Part shown: in pieces, positions 1 through 11,088 of the stretch | How positions within the stretch are numbered: the stretch's first letter is position 1 | Layout of the letters: every line of letters begins with the position of its first letter | Source: Strigamia acuminata | Taxonomy: Eukaryota > Arthropoda > Chilopoda > Geophilomorpha > Linotaeniidae | DNA length: 64,000 nt | Direction: 5' to 3' | Assembly: GCA_949358305.1 (NCBI GenBank) | Contig: OX442319.1 | Coordinates: 1,116,001 to 1,180,000 of the forward strand | The notes under the pieces: model-generated | What the model was told of the DNA's origin: nothing | The model's database searches: none | Seen by the model: the letters and a program-made list of their open reading frames with translations, nothing else | Translations under genes and position numbers: made by a program

Positions 1-838
1 CTGGTCGTGGGTTGTCTTAGGCCCAGTCAGCTCATTGTTTATAGTGGCAGCTCTAACCTTGTCCCAAAGCAGGTGTCAAGAGCTTACCAAGAGGAGAAGG
101 AAGATGGCCATATTCCAATGGTTGACTTCACTATCTTATTCAAAGAATCAATCAGTCAGCTTCTTACCACCATCAGAGTCACATGATAATATTTTGACCG
201 TATTAGTGTTTTTGTTGATGATCCCTGTTTGAGGGTAAAATTCCTTTGTATGCACCTACACAATGTGATACTGTTGGTTGCTGTTTTCTCATCATTCACC
301 ATTAATGTAAAGTGCATACAGTATGATTGTTTTATTCAATTACCTATGGCTGAAACTTCATAAGATGGTAGCAGCAAGTGTGGTTTAACTCGAACCAGCA
401 ATCTCAACTGTAAGAACAGTTTAAAACCGAAAAATGAGGCCCGAAAAGTTCTCCACAATAAGCTCGCAACGGGCTCAAACCTCATAACAAAGACGACACA
501 AGACAAGCCGTAACAAAGACGATAAGACTACAAGAGAAGCAACGAGAAACATTGGGCCGTGCAATGTCCATCCAAACATTGTCTTGACGGCCATCAAGTT
601 GTAACAATCTAACTAACTAACTTGTAGACAAGACGCCCCCTCCCCCTAGAATAGTGCACTACAATTATTTTTGCAAAATTATGTAAAATTTTATGTAAAA
701 TTTTATGTAAAATTTAATGCACCAGTAGATGAATTAGGGCACGGAAGATAGCCTTGCTTAAAAATGGGTCACGATGCTAAAACGTTTGGGAACCCCTGTT
801 CTAAAACACAATCGGGATTATTACAATGTCCAATCGAT
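1..838. other. Left flank without a recognisable gene
   Basis: I see no coding exon here. The only recognised item is a hAT MITE fragment near 670-798, listed separately. Its last bases (839-843, AATTT) form the target-site duplication of the gypsy element that follows. Confidence 0.6.
670..798 (-). mobile_element. Truncated hAT-type MITE fragment
   Basis: The end reads GTTTGGGAACCCCTG and the preceding 130 bases align by eye, with many substitutions, to the internal sequence of the complete MITE at 17262-17561 in reverse orientation (shared blocks such as CCTTGCTTAAAAA and AATGCAC). Only one terminus is present, so this is an old truncated copy. Confidence 0.65.
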
Positions 839-843
839 AATTT

Positions 844-1029
844 TGCTGTGTTCGGACTTCACTGCATGTTTTGTGTAGTGACGTTATCTTTGCCTCAGGC
901 GCTGTACCCCCAGCGCCACCTTGTAGCTTGACCCCGAATAAACTTCACTTGTTAGTTCTTAGCCTAATATGACTGACCTTTCATTTCAACCATCCTCAAC
1001 ATAATTCACAATTAGTAAGATATATACTA
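844..1029 (+). repeat. 5' LTR of the first gypsy element
   Basis: 186 bp, begins TGCTGTGTTCGG and ends ATATATACTA. TG...TA ends are used because they leave a 5-bp target duplication; if the ends are moved by one base a 4-bp duplication ATTT also fits. Confidence 0.92.
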
Positions 1030-1031
1030 AA

Positions 1032-1051
1032 TGGCGACGAGATAAGGATCC
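1032..1051 (+). promoter_or_regulatory. Primer binding site, probably tRNA-Ser
   Basis: TGGCGACGAG starts two bases after the LTR. A primer site must begin TGG to pair with tRNA CCA. The first ten bases fit the 3' end of a tRNA-Ser (GCT type) as I recall it; the following bases fit only partly, so the tRNA identity is an inference. Confidence 0.65.
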
Positions 1052-1225
1052 GAAATCCACGTTCAACGAATGAATCCATTAGTGACGCAAGTTTTATCGT
1101 GTTTTTCGAACTTTTTTACCGCTTTTTCGGCCCGTTGCTGACCACGCCGTCCCGACGTTAGGCCTACGTTCCATTGTCGTATTTTCCTCGCGTTTTTGTA
1201 CTCAACGCCGACTTTTGCCATCAAA

Positions 1226-4200
1226 ATGTCAGCTCTAAAAGGGACACCGCGGGAATACGACCCAACAGAGGATTGGGGCCTATATTGCAAGCGTATGACA
1301 AGCATTTTTGCTTGTAATAAAATCGTCGATGACCAAGAGAAGGTCCACACGCTGCTGTCGTACGTCGGCATGCCGACATTCAAGCAGCTGGACACGCTCG
1401 CGGCGCCGAAAGAAGCTGCTGACTTGAAATATGCGGACTTGGTGGCGTTAATGCAGAAGAATGCACGCCCGAAGCCGCTAGTGTTGGGAGAAATCCGCCG
1501 TTTTCACCGCCGTGATCGACTGCCGAATGAAACCGTGATGGAGTATTCTCTCGCTCTTCAGGACCTGGCCCAAAACTGTGAGTTCGCCGATAAAACCAAC
1601 AAATTAAGAAATCGCTTTCTTTGTGGCCTCCAGAATGAGCAAGTTCAGCAGGCGCTCACGTTGAAGAAAGATTTAACGTTCGACGACGCGGTCGAGTTCG
1701 CTGCCGCTGCAGAAGTGTCGCAAAAGAAATTTTCGACGATCGCGACGCAGAATGCGTTGGCGCTGCCGGTGCACAAACTCCAACACGACTCCAAACCACG
1801 TCACGATGCGTTTAAAGGTAGAAAACGCCCCTCGAGGGGCACTACCTCATCTCATGCAGTCCGCCAACCATCCAATTTGAAAGGAAATGCGTCGGTGTGT
1901 TCTGCTTGCGGCAGTAAGTCGCACACGCGTGAAGCGTGCCGCTTTCGCGATGCCACGTGCCACGGATGCGGGAAAACTGGCCACATCAAACCAGTTTGCC
2001 GGTCGGTCTTGAAGTCACCAGCTCCAGTCCATGCAGTCGAGATGCCACAACAGCTCACGTACTACGCTGTCGAGCCGGACCTGACGACCACCGTCAACGC
2101 GATTAACATTAAAGCCACACAACCAATTATTATGGCCGTCAAAGTTGCTCATGTCAATCTTTTGATGGAAATGGACACGGGAGCAGGCGCTACTTTTGTG
2201 AACCTCGAAACATACTCTAAATATTTTTCTGATTTTCCATTGCAGTCCCTTCCGATCCAGATGAACACGTACGGCGGCACAACACTCCGAATGGAAGGGG
2301 TTTGCGAAGTTCCGGTGCGTCATCGTGATCGCGATTTTCGTTTGCCGTTGTGTGTGGCGACTCACGGCCCCATTCCACTCCTTGGCCGCGACTGGCTCGA
2401 AGCATTTGGTTTGCTGTCGAAAACTGGCGACCTGGTGGGCGCGGAAGTATTTTCGTTGTCCACATCGACGCCATCGCCCGAGAAGCTCGACAAGACGTCG
2501 TCCGACGGTTTGGACACGATTTTGGCACGTCATGCCAACGTCTTTCGAGAGGAAATCGGTTGCTACAATGTCCACAAGGTCCACATCGACATCGATCCGG
2601 CCGTTCAACCGATATTTTTGAAGAATTATCCAGTTCCACTCGCGATGAAGCCACGACTGGAGGAAGAGCTGCGCAGACTGCAGGATTTAGGTATCATAAC
2701 CCCTGTCGCTTCTTCCAAATGGGCGACACCCATTATGCATGTCCTTAAATCAGACGGCACACTAAAGATAGCGGGATGCTATAATAGAACCATAAATAAA
2801 GCGGTTCTCCCCAACTCTTACCCTTTACCTCTGTTTGAAGACGTTGCAGCGAAGTTGTCGGGCGGTGAGACGTATTCTACTCTAGATATGAATCACGCCT
2901 ACAATCAGCTGGAGTTGGATGCAGAGAGTAAATTAGTGTGCACAATTAATACCCACTAGGGTCTCTTCACAGTAAATAGACTCTTTTACGGGATATCCAG
3001 TGCGCCGGCAATCTTCCAACGCGAGATGGACAAATTAACAGCCAAAGTCGAGAGTACGCAGCCGTTCATTGATGATTCGGCCGTGACTGGTGCCACAAAC
3101 GCAGCCCACTTATGCAACCTGAATCAACTATTGGGTGCATTTAACAAAGCCAATTTAACATTAAATAGGAAAAAGTGCAAGTTTTTGCGTGCATGTGTGC
3201 AGTTTTTAGGGCTGAACATTTCCAAGCAAGGAATCACGCCCGTGGACTCAAAATTGGCTCCACTTCGCAACGCCATGCAGCCCACCAACGTTTTATCGCT
3301 CAAATCGTTCCTGGGACTCATAAACTATTATGGCAAATTTATTAATAATTTATCCACTTTATTAGAGCCGCTTTACCGCCTCACGCGCGACGATACGCCG
3401 TGGACATGGGGACCTGAACAGCACAAGGCCTGGACCAAAGTCAAGGCTGCAGTGACTGTCGATTCGGCGTTGGCGCACTACGACGCGAAGAAGCAACTTT
3501 ATTTGACCGTTGACGCCTCGCCCGTTGGTGTGGGCGCCTTCATTTCCCACTTGGACGGGGGAATTCATCGTCCAATCGCCTTTGCCAGCTCCCTCTTGTC
3601 CAGCGCGCAGAAAAATTATGCGCAAATCGACCGCGAAGGTCTTGCGATCGTTTATGGCGTTCACCGCTTCCACCACCACCTGTTTGGAAGAAAATTCATT
3701 CTACGAACTGACCACAAACCGCTGGTGGCCATTTTCGGAGAGAAGAAAGGATGTAATCAAATTGTCGCCGCTCGCCTGCACCGGTGGGCAATTTTCCTAA
3801 GCGCCTACGATTATGCTATCGAGCATGTGCCTGCTGTCGACAACCAAATTGCAGACGGATTGTCTCGCAATCCTCAACCCGTAGTCGACGGTCGAGAAGA
3901 CCTCGACATGCACGTTAACGAAATTTTTTCCGTTTCTCTCTCACAGTTTCCGGTATCGCAGGCAGCCTTGCGTGCAGCATACGACGCAGACGCCCAAATG
4001 AAAGCAGTTCTGCAGTGCATCCGAGACGAATGGAAATCGAAGACACCTGACTTAATAAATTTTTATAAGCACAGGTTCGCCTTCTCCACGCATGGACCAT
4101 TCTTGTTCCTGTCGGAGCGTCTAGTCGTGCCAGAACAGCTTCGCCGTGCGGTCCTGACTAGGGATGAGAACGGGACCGGGACCGGTCCCGGTCCCGGTCC

Positions 4201-5797
4201 CGCAGCGGGATTCGGGACGGGACGGGACTGGATAAATCTATTTCACGGGATTCGGGACGGGACGGGACTGATAATTTTTGCCTTATGCGGGATTCGGGAC
4301 GGGACGGGACTTGGTGAAGTTTCATTTTATCATATTTATTGATCATATTTGATCATATTTGATCATATTTGATCATATTTGATCATATTTGATCATATTT
4401 GATCACATTTGATCATATTTTAACGTTATACGCGCGTATTACGTTGACGTTATACGCGCATATTACGATCTGGACTCGAAAAATCGGCACATTTCGGGAC
4501 ACGGGACGGGACGGGACGGAAAAAATTTGGACATTCGGGACACGGGACGGGACGGGACTGGAAAAATTTGGACATTCGGGACACGGGACGGGACGGGAAA
4601 AATTTGGACATTCGGGACACGGGACGGGACGGGAACCCAAAATTGGTCAAGTTCTCATCCCTAGTCCTGACGGAGTTACACGCAGGACATTTCGGAATCG
4701 TTCGCACCAAGTCGCTCGCTCGTTCAACAGTGTGGTGGCCGTCAATCGACCGTGACATTGAGTCGATGGTGCGTTCGTGCGACGTGTGCCAGCGCGCACT
4801 CCCGGATCCGCCTAAGACGTCCGACTTGCGTTGGCCCATTCCCGACAAAATTTGGGGGCGAATTCACCTCGATTTCGCCGGCCCCTTTCATGGCAAAATG
4901 TTCCTGCTGGCTGTGGATGCACGCACCAAGTGGTGCGAAGTCCGTGCGATGACCACCACTACCTCGAAAGCAACTATTGCGGTCCTAAAATGTTGGTTTA
5001 AACGTCACGGCTTGCCGATTCACGTTCACTCCGACAACGGGCCACAATTTACTTCAGCGGAATTTGTTGACTTTTTGTCACGAAACGGCATCCGACACAC
5101 TCGTTTACCGCCTTTCCACCCAGCTACCAACGGAGCAGTGGAAGGCTTCGTGAAGACATTTAAAAATCAAGTCGGAAAATTTCTAAATTTGAATTTGAGC
5201 ATTTCAGAAGCCGTTGACCAATTTTTAATTGCCTATCGCTCGACGCCGCACATTTCTACACGGACTACGCCGTCCGAGGCATTTCTACAACGAACTGTGC
5301 GAACTAGATTGCATTTGTTGAACCCCCGCTTAATGCCAGAGCCAACAACTGTGGAAACGCGTCGTTCCTTCGAGCCTGGGGAATTGGTGTTCGCGCACGA
5401 CTATTTGCACGCCGCGAGATGGGTTCCTGGAATAATATCGCAAAAGACATCGTCCACTACGTACGATGTGGCCGTCGGAAATGCCATAATTTGGAACCGA
5501 CATGCGGACCAGCTCCGAAAACGCCAGACTTTGCACGCTCAAACTCCGGAGGGGGGAGGGAATCGCGGACATTTTCCTTTGCTGATTGATGACTCAAACC
5601 TGAGGGACACACAGCTTGTGACACAACCGCCGATTTTGGATGCTCCTCCTAACTCACCTGAACCCCCAAATGTTCGTGTCGCAACCCCGGCTCCTACACC
5701 GCCTCCTGTTCCGACCAATACTCCTGTTGTGCCGTTTCGCCACCCTCAGCGCACGCGTAACCCGACACAATTTTATGGATTCGACACTAGAGATTAA
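1226..5797 (+). pseudogene. Gag-Pol polyprotein, interrupted
   Basis: The polyprotein of the gypsy element. The first good ATG is 1226, ten codons inside the longer open frame. Visible in order: two CCHC zinc knuckles (about residues 224-260, CSACGSKSHTREAC then CHGCGKTGHIKPVC); aspartic protease with DTGA (about 315); reverse transcriptase with a catalytic IDDS in place of the usual YxDD (near 3070); RNase H with TVDAS and TDHKP; integrase with an HHCC finger (HAGHF...CDVCQ) and the catalytic stretch SDNGPQF...NGAVEG. Two lesions: a TAG stop at 2957-2959 inside the RT, one base from a sense codon, and a 505-bp MITE between RNase H and integrase. Outside these the frame is open to the stop at 5795-5797. 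Known role of the family: particle assembly, reverse transcription and integration. Confidence 0.9.
4159..4663. mobile_element. hAT-type MITE with GGGAC arrays
   Basis: Non-autonomous DNA transposon inserted in the gypsy pol frame. Perfect 13-bp terminal inverted repeats TAGGGATGAGAAC and GTTCTCATCCCTA, flanked by an 8-bp target duplication GTCCTGAC (4151-4158 and 4664-4671), which is the hAT signature. No transposase inside. The interior is unusual: direct arrays of GGGACGGGAC near both ends in the same orientation, a palindrome of ACCGGTCCC units at 4171-4202, and about eight copies of GATCATATTT at 4341-4420. Confidence 0.93.
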
Positions 5798-5882
5798 GTG
5801 TACTTGTTTTTATGTATTAATTGATTTGGTTCATTGTCATGATTTCGTTTATTTATCTTTGTTATCTGATTAATGTGCCATT

Positions 5883-5894
5883 AATGGGGAATGA
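5883..5894 (+). promoter_or_regulatory. Polypurine tract of the first gypsy element
   Basis: AATGGGGAATGA lies directly before the 3' LTR, where the plus-strand primer of LTR elements is expected. Confidence 0.7.
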
Positions 5895-6080
5895 TGCTGT
5901 GTTCGGACTTCACTGCATGTTTTGTGTAGTGACGTTATCTTTGCCTCAGGCGCTGTACCCCCAGCGCCACCTTGTAGCTTGACCCCGGATAAACTTCACT
6001 TGTTAGTTCTTAGCCTAATATGACTGACCTTTCATTTCAACCATCCTCAACATAATTCACAATTAGTAAGATATATACTA
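5895..6080 (+). repeat. 3' LTR of the first gypsy element
   Basis: 186 bp, identical to the 5' LTR except for one base by eye. Followed by AATTT, the second copy of the target duplication. Confidence 0.92.
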
Positions 6081-6085
6081 AATTT

Positions 6086-8515
6086 AACTCGTTTTCTCTT
6101 CATTATTATTGGTTCTGTCGCTCTGTATGTCAGAAGAGCAATATCTTGCTCTCTGGTCTTCTCGAGATTAAATTCCTTGGACAGTTTTTCAATTATGATG
6201 AATGTCCTCTGAATGAATGTCCAAGATGCATTGCACACGGCGTTTTTAAAGGCTTTTATTTAACTTGACTGAGAACGTTTGTGTGTGTGTGTGTGTGTCT
6301 GTGTGTACGTATGTGTGTGTGTGTGTGGTTCAACGTCCGGTCACGTGACCTGAAATGTAACTTTTCAGACCGCAGCGCACCTGGCGGAACCCGTGTCCTT
6401 TAATGGAGGCTAAAATGTTTGTCGCGAAACGAAGAATGCTGTTTTCTATGTCAAAATGAGATTTGTAAATTTTGAAACCAGTCTCATTCGACTGGAAATC
6501 AAAATTTGCACCTGCCTGTATCTTTTGTTTTTTAATATTATTTTGAAAAAGTACTTTGTTGAAGGTTTTTTGACAAGATCACGGGAATCACAAAACAATC
6601 TGCGGTAGTAGCGCACTCTGGCGGCGATTTGAAAAACCAATTTAAAAGCCTTTTCCAAAAACTTTCTTTTTTATGTTACTTGTTTTCGATTCTCAACAGG
6701 CATCGATGACCATAATCTGCAAAAACTAACTTGTAAATCAAATCCTGGATTTCCGCTTGTAAAATCAACGAGGTGGTGACTACTTCTGGTTTCTTGGCCG
6801 CTTCTTGCACTTCAACCTCGTTTTACATTTTCTGCTTACATGCTTTTCTTTCAGACATCTAAAGCATCGTTGCGACTTCACACACATTCCGCAATCATCA
6901 ATGGGCAGTCCGGACTCGTGTGCTTGTCTTTGTCGCAAAAGGAGCATTGGTAAACGGTTGTTGACAAGGCTGTAGCGGAACCATTCGAATTAGTTTTTTG
7001 TATCAATTTGTATTTCTTACGCCTGCACAATATGTCTTACTGTTTTAATTTTAAGTTCGAGCATGCATACGTGTCTTACTGATGTCATGTAATGGTGTAA
7101 CTTTCACGGATGTCTCAAAATCGAGAATTATCTTTTCATTTTTGTTATTACTGTGTAAACCAATTTCAACTCAATACTGTATTTTCTGCACCACCCCCCC
7201 CCCCCCCCCGCCGCCGTAAAGGACATGCCATAAAATGTCGATTCCGACCAGGGTGAAGAAAATGGCGCACATTATTACATTCGTCTTGAATGATTAAATG
7301 ACAGGCACAATAGCACCGCACCAAATAAATAAAACAGGTCACGTTGTGAGTGGCGGTCGGTCGATCCATGGTCAGGGAAGAACCATGGGCATTTGGACAC
7401 CATTCACGATTATACTAAACACAGAGACACACAGTTTAGGATTGATATTCTTTATTGCCATGGTTGTCTAGGGGTTAGTGTGTCATCTTGTTATCGCCTT
7501 GGATGTTGGGTTACCTTTCAGCAACCCATCCCAGACCAACCGCTGAGCACGTGGCCGAGGGCCGCATGGGCAGCGTGGTCGGTTATCTCTATACCTGTTT
7601 GTGTCTTTCCTGGGGGTGTAGTCCAGGAAAAAGAACAGCAACTTCTGAGACGACATGTTGCATGCGATGTTCTATTTTGCTGTTCTAATTTTGTAATATT
7701 TCTCCAACCTGAAAGCATTGCTTATATTCTCATTGGGCACCTGTGAGGCCCAATGACAAATAAAAGATGCACATTCCAGCCACATGACGGTCATGTCAGC
7801 CTATATCAAAATTGGTTAAGTGCAATATTTAAAAAACACGGAGTACTTCATTAAATTTTTCTTTTATTTGTACTGATTAAAAGGAAAATGTATAATTAAA
7901 ATACAAAAAAAATGAGACAGACTATCCCTTTAATAGAAAAAGAATCCAAATGTTGGATAACTCATTTTTTATATTCAAATTCTAGAATTCCAAATTTCTC
8001 AGAATTTAATCAACATTTTGAAAATCCGAATTTTTGTTACTGTATGTGTTTCAACCGCTTTATTTTGTCACCAACAGCTCCACTGTCAATATGTTTTATA
8101 AGTTTTAATAAAGCTTTTCAGGTGATAAAATATGATTGCATCAAATTTATATAGTGAACATGTGGTGTCATATGTGCGCAAAACCAGTGTTGCTGCTTAA
8201 AATAGTTTATGTGGCTAGTTTTTATGACAGTGATCAATTTTGTGTTCAGTCTCATGTATTACAATGTAATATCTTTTACAAAGTCTCGAGAAATCACTGA
8301 CTGCTGCAGGCAGACGTAACAGTATAATTCACTTTCTGCAAGTAACACAGTAGCACGAGGTAGAGCATGAAATTTAAGATTAAAATGAAGGTAATTGCTA
8401 ATCATCTGTTTTTTAATGGAAGTTTGAATAATTTCAAATTTGGCTAGTAATTATGAAGCAAAATTACATTTTTACTAGGCAAATAAATGTTGTTTACTTA
8501 TGGCTGTTCGTAGCT
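6086..8515. other. Non-coding stretch with microsatellites
   Basis: No gene recognised. It holds a (GT)n microsatellite at about 6278-6327, a poly-C run at about 7194-7209, and a 90-bp dispersed repeat at about 6590-6680. Short open frames here show no family signature. Confidence 0.5.
6590..6680. repeat. Dispersed repeat, copy A
   Basis: Aligns by eye with 46640-46730 in the same orientation: TGCGGTAGTAGCGCACTCTG against TGCGGTAATAGTGCACTCTG, then a shared tail ending in ACTTGTTTT. No terminal structure was found, so the repeat class is unknown. Confidence 0.55.
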
Positions 8516-8758
8516 TCACAAAACAACTGAAGAAAATTCTTCCGAAAATGAAATGATAGGTTTCTTATAAAAAGTTTGGAAAATCTCAGCAGTCAACCAA
8601 TCGGCTGCTTTGATAATATAACTCAGGGGTACAACTCTGGTTGCCGCAAATGAGGTGGAAGATGCCCTAGTAGAATGGGCGGTAAAAGTCAATGTATCAA
8701 CACTGGCATTACCGAGGGTGCTTTTAATCCATCTGGATATAGTAGTAGAAGAGATTAC
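8516..8758 (-). pseudogene. C-terminal exon of a tyrosine recombinase (DIRS/Crypton type)
   Basis: Eighty codons open on the minus strand, preceded by a good acceptor (polypyrimidine then TTTTTAG). The protein has the C-terminal signature of eukaryotic tyrosine recombinases: the AHSTR box (catalytic His and Arg), then VVPLSYIIKAADW, then TAEIFQTFYKK carrying the nucleophile Tyr, and a stop at 8516-8518. This layout is known from DIRS/Ngaro retrotransposons and Crypton DNA transposons, which integrate by recombination rather than by a DDE integrase. I see no RT/RNase H next to it that would decide between the two. Exons upstream are missing or decayed, so I call it a relic, although this exon itself is undamaged. 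Confidence 0.75.
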
Positions 8759-9129
8759 CTAAAAAGAAAAAGAAGCTGTTATAAATAATTGTCTCGTGGC
8801 CTTCTTCACTCTTCTCAGAGCAGCAAAGATGGCAGCTCCCATGCTTAGATCACTAAGACTGCGTAAAGTATGATTTATTATTTTAATTAAAGTTAGTTTA
8901 TTTTCTAGAGAAGTCCAGTTGTTATTGCCACAACTACTAACAAGTATTTACATCATATTTGCGCATATTTGCGTACTTTTTGAGGCGCATTTAGGAGAGC
9001 GAGTTACTACTGCGAGTTTAGGCCTAAACATGATGCACAAATGTGAGTAAAAGCTTCCACTGTGCCAATTTACACCTTTCAGAATCTACTATCTTTAAAA
9101 AAAATTTGCGAAAAGGCAAAAAATTTATT

Positions 9130-9530
9130 TTCTTGTCATTAAGGTAGCTATTGACGTCGTCATCCATTTCCTTGCGCTTTATGGATGGAACTTGGTCCCC
9201 GAATCAAGGAAACTTGCTCCGGAACTTCTTGGCGTCATATGCTGACGCCTAAAAGAAAGAGAAATTTAATCTCAAATTAAAAATTTTATGGAAATAAAAC
9301 CACCTCGGTAGACAAAATCGCCTCAATATTTTCTGCTGATTCTTTGGCTAGGAGCAGGACGTCCTCTTCTGAGTCGGAACTCAAAACGACTGCTTTATGT
9401 CTCAAGGATTTGGACAGTTTGGCTAACCTAGACTTGAGCCTGGCAACCTCATCTCTTCATCCACTGGGTGAGCTGGTACCCAAAGCAGATGACTGGTCAG
9501 ACCCGGAGTCGTAGCATTCATTTTCCAAAC
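9130..9530 (-). pseudogene. Decayed acidic/coiled-coil ORF, possibly ORF1 of the recombinase element
   Basis: On the minus strand, 9300-9530 reads as a continuous acidic, helix-forming protein (for example DEVARLKSRLAKLSKSL, then SSDSEEDVLLLAKESAENIE) with a single TGA. It ends at a possible donor, and after a short intron with a clean acceptor (CTTTTAG, near 9250) the frame resumes as ASAYDAKKFRSKFP followed by another TGA. The type of protein and its position upstream of the recombinase exon fit a gag-like ORF1, but I recognise no family. Two stops make it a pseudogene. Confidence 0.4.
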
Positions 9531-9689
9531 CTGTGTCGGAAAAGAAAGCTAGATCCTTCAACCTAAGTCAGAGCTGATGCCGCCCTAAGTCCGCGGATCT
9601 CGCTCTTGTATTCCTAGGAAACGCCTTGCGATTTGATGATTTTTCAGAATCGATTGACAGGCATGGTTAAAAAAGTTTTATAAAATTTT

Positions 9690-10135
9690 GCTACATTTTT
9701 TGAGATTTTGCTTCATTCTTTGAGATTTTGCTTCATTCTTTGAGATTTTGCTTCATTCTTTGAGATTTTGCTTCATTCTTTGAGATTTTGCTTCATTCTT
9801 TGAGATTTTGCTTGATTCTTTGAGATTTTGCTTGATTCTTGAAGATTTTGCTTCATTCTTTGAGATTTTGCTTCATTCTTTGAGATTTTGCTTCATTTTT
9901 TTGGATTTTGCTTCATTCTTTTGGATTTTGCTTCATTCTTTAAGATTTTGCTTCATTCTTTGAGATTTTGCTTCATTCTTTGAGATTTTGCTTCATTCTT
10001 TGAGATTTTGCTTCATTCTTTGAGATTTTGCTTCATTATTTGAGATTTTGGTACATTCTTTGAGATTTTGCTTCATTCTTTGAGATTTTGCTTCATTATT
10101 TGAGACTTTGCTTCATTATTTGAGATTTTGGTACA
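9690..10135. repeat. 21-bp tandem array
   Basis: About 21 copies of a 21-bp unit TGAGATTTTGCTTCATTCTTT with scattered substitutions. T-tracts recur about every half unit, close to one helical turn. Confidence 0.92.
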
Positions 10136-10776
10136 AAAAAAATGATACAGTTACAGTACCACTACCACTACCACGAGTCACAATATCTTTTTAAAAGTAC
10201 TTTATACATTGTGGTAATCCCAAATTACCACGAATAAAGGAATTTCCTTAAAACTTGTAATTTTGTAATAATTTTATTTAGTGCTAAAAGAATTGCAAGA
10301 TTATCCAGGCATCACAGAATGTAGCCCCTATGGTTTTGGTGGGAACACTGGAAATCCAGGGCTACAGGAAATGCTACATCCTGTTAGCATGAGGTGAATC
10401 CTCTCTAAGCTTCAGTCTAACTTGAAATCTGAACCTGAAACAACCTCTCAAAAACACACTAGAATTTTGCTACAAATCCTGTTTGTTTGGCAAAGTTTTC
10501 TACTTGGATTTTTGACTCATCACTTGAAATAACATACAGTTATTTCAAGTCACTTTCGGCTAGTAACTTCACCGCCAAGAAGTTATAGCTAAAACTCTTC
10601 GGCATTGAAGAGTCACGAGTTTCCAGTCAGCCACGGCTTCGACACTCATCCGACGCCGCAGCACGCAAAGGATAGTAGGAGGGAATCTCACCAAGCTGCC
10701 CAACTTAAGCGAAACTAATTCACGGGAATTCCCGATTAGTGTAACGGAATTCCGTTTACGTTGTGTATCCGCTCAC

Positions 10777-11088
10777 ATGAGTGAAATCGTTCCGTTGAAC
10801 CCCATCCCCGAGCTGAACAAATTAGTTCAGGACGACTCTGTCAACAAGTCAAGCAACGCGCCAGCGTATTTGGAGATAGTCGCCGTCCCGGACGTTCCAG
10901 CGCCCGTGACAAGGACTGAGGCCCGAGGCCCACATCCAATTCCGGATCAATGCGGAAGCCACCTCAATCGCTCAGGCCGAGCGATTAGCAGCGATCCGCC
11001 AGTTTCGAACGGAGTCGATAGTATTTATTGCGAGCGTATTTATTCTAATTTCTCTATTTATTCTTATCACTTATTATTTCATATTTAA
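10777..11088 (+). other. Open frame in a GC-richer block, possible pol tail
   Basis: A 103-codon frame with a real ATG in a block (about 10590-11020) clearly less AT-rich than its surroundings. The middle part reads HLNRSGRAISSDPP, which vaguely resembles the RSGR-type C-terminus of LTR-element pol proteins; the last 25 residues look like non-coding AT sequence. No domain is recognised. It may be a remnant of a transposon or of a host exon. Upstream lie two short inverted repeats around GGAATTCC. Confidence 0.25.

Larger units (their letters stand above)
844..6080 (+). mobile_element. Ty3/gypsy LTR retrotransposon with 186-bp LTRs
   Basis: Complete element bounded by direct LTRs (844-1029 and 5895-6080) and a 5-bp target duplication AATTT (839-843 and 6081-6085). 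The order is LTR, primer site, one gag-pol reading frame, purine-rich tract, LTR. Domain order protease, RT, RNase H, integrase is that of Ty3/gypsy (Metaviridae); short LTRs and a single gag-pol frame recall Mag-like elements, though clade assignment needs a tree. I see one difference between the LTRs (GACCCCGAATA against GACCCCGGATA), so insertion is recent. The copy is disabled by one in-frame stop and by the MITE at 4159-4663. Confidence 0.95.

Noticed and set aside
2015-2608. 197-codon minus-strand frame inside gag-pol
   Set aside because: Shadow frame of the plus-strand gag-pol coding sequence, with no domain.
6047-6238. Integrase-like fragment on the minus strand (IALLTYRATEP)
   Set aside because: A short resemblance to the LLxYRxTP region of gypsy integrase, but the frame overlaps the 3' LTR of the first gypsy element and no other motif supports it.
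7430-7560. tRNA-like SINE head near GGTTGTCTAGGGGTTAG
   Set aside because: An A-box-like sequence without an acceptable B box at the right distance, and no cloverleaf.
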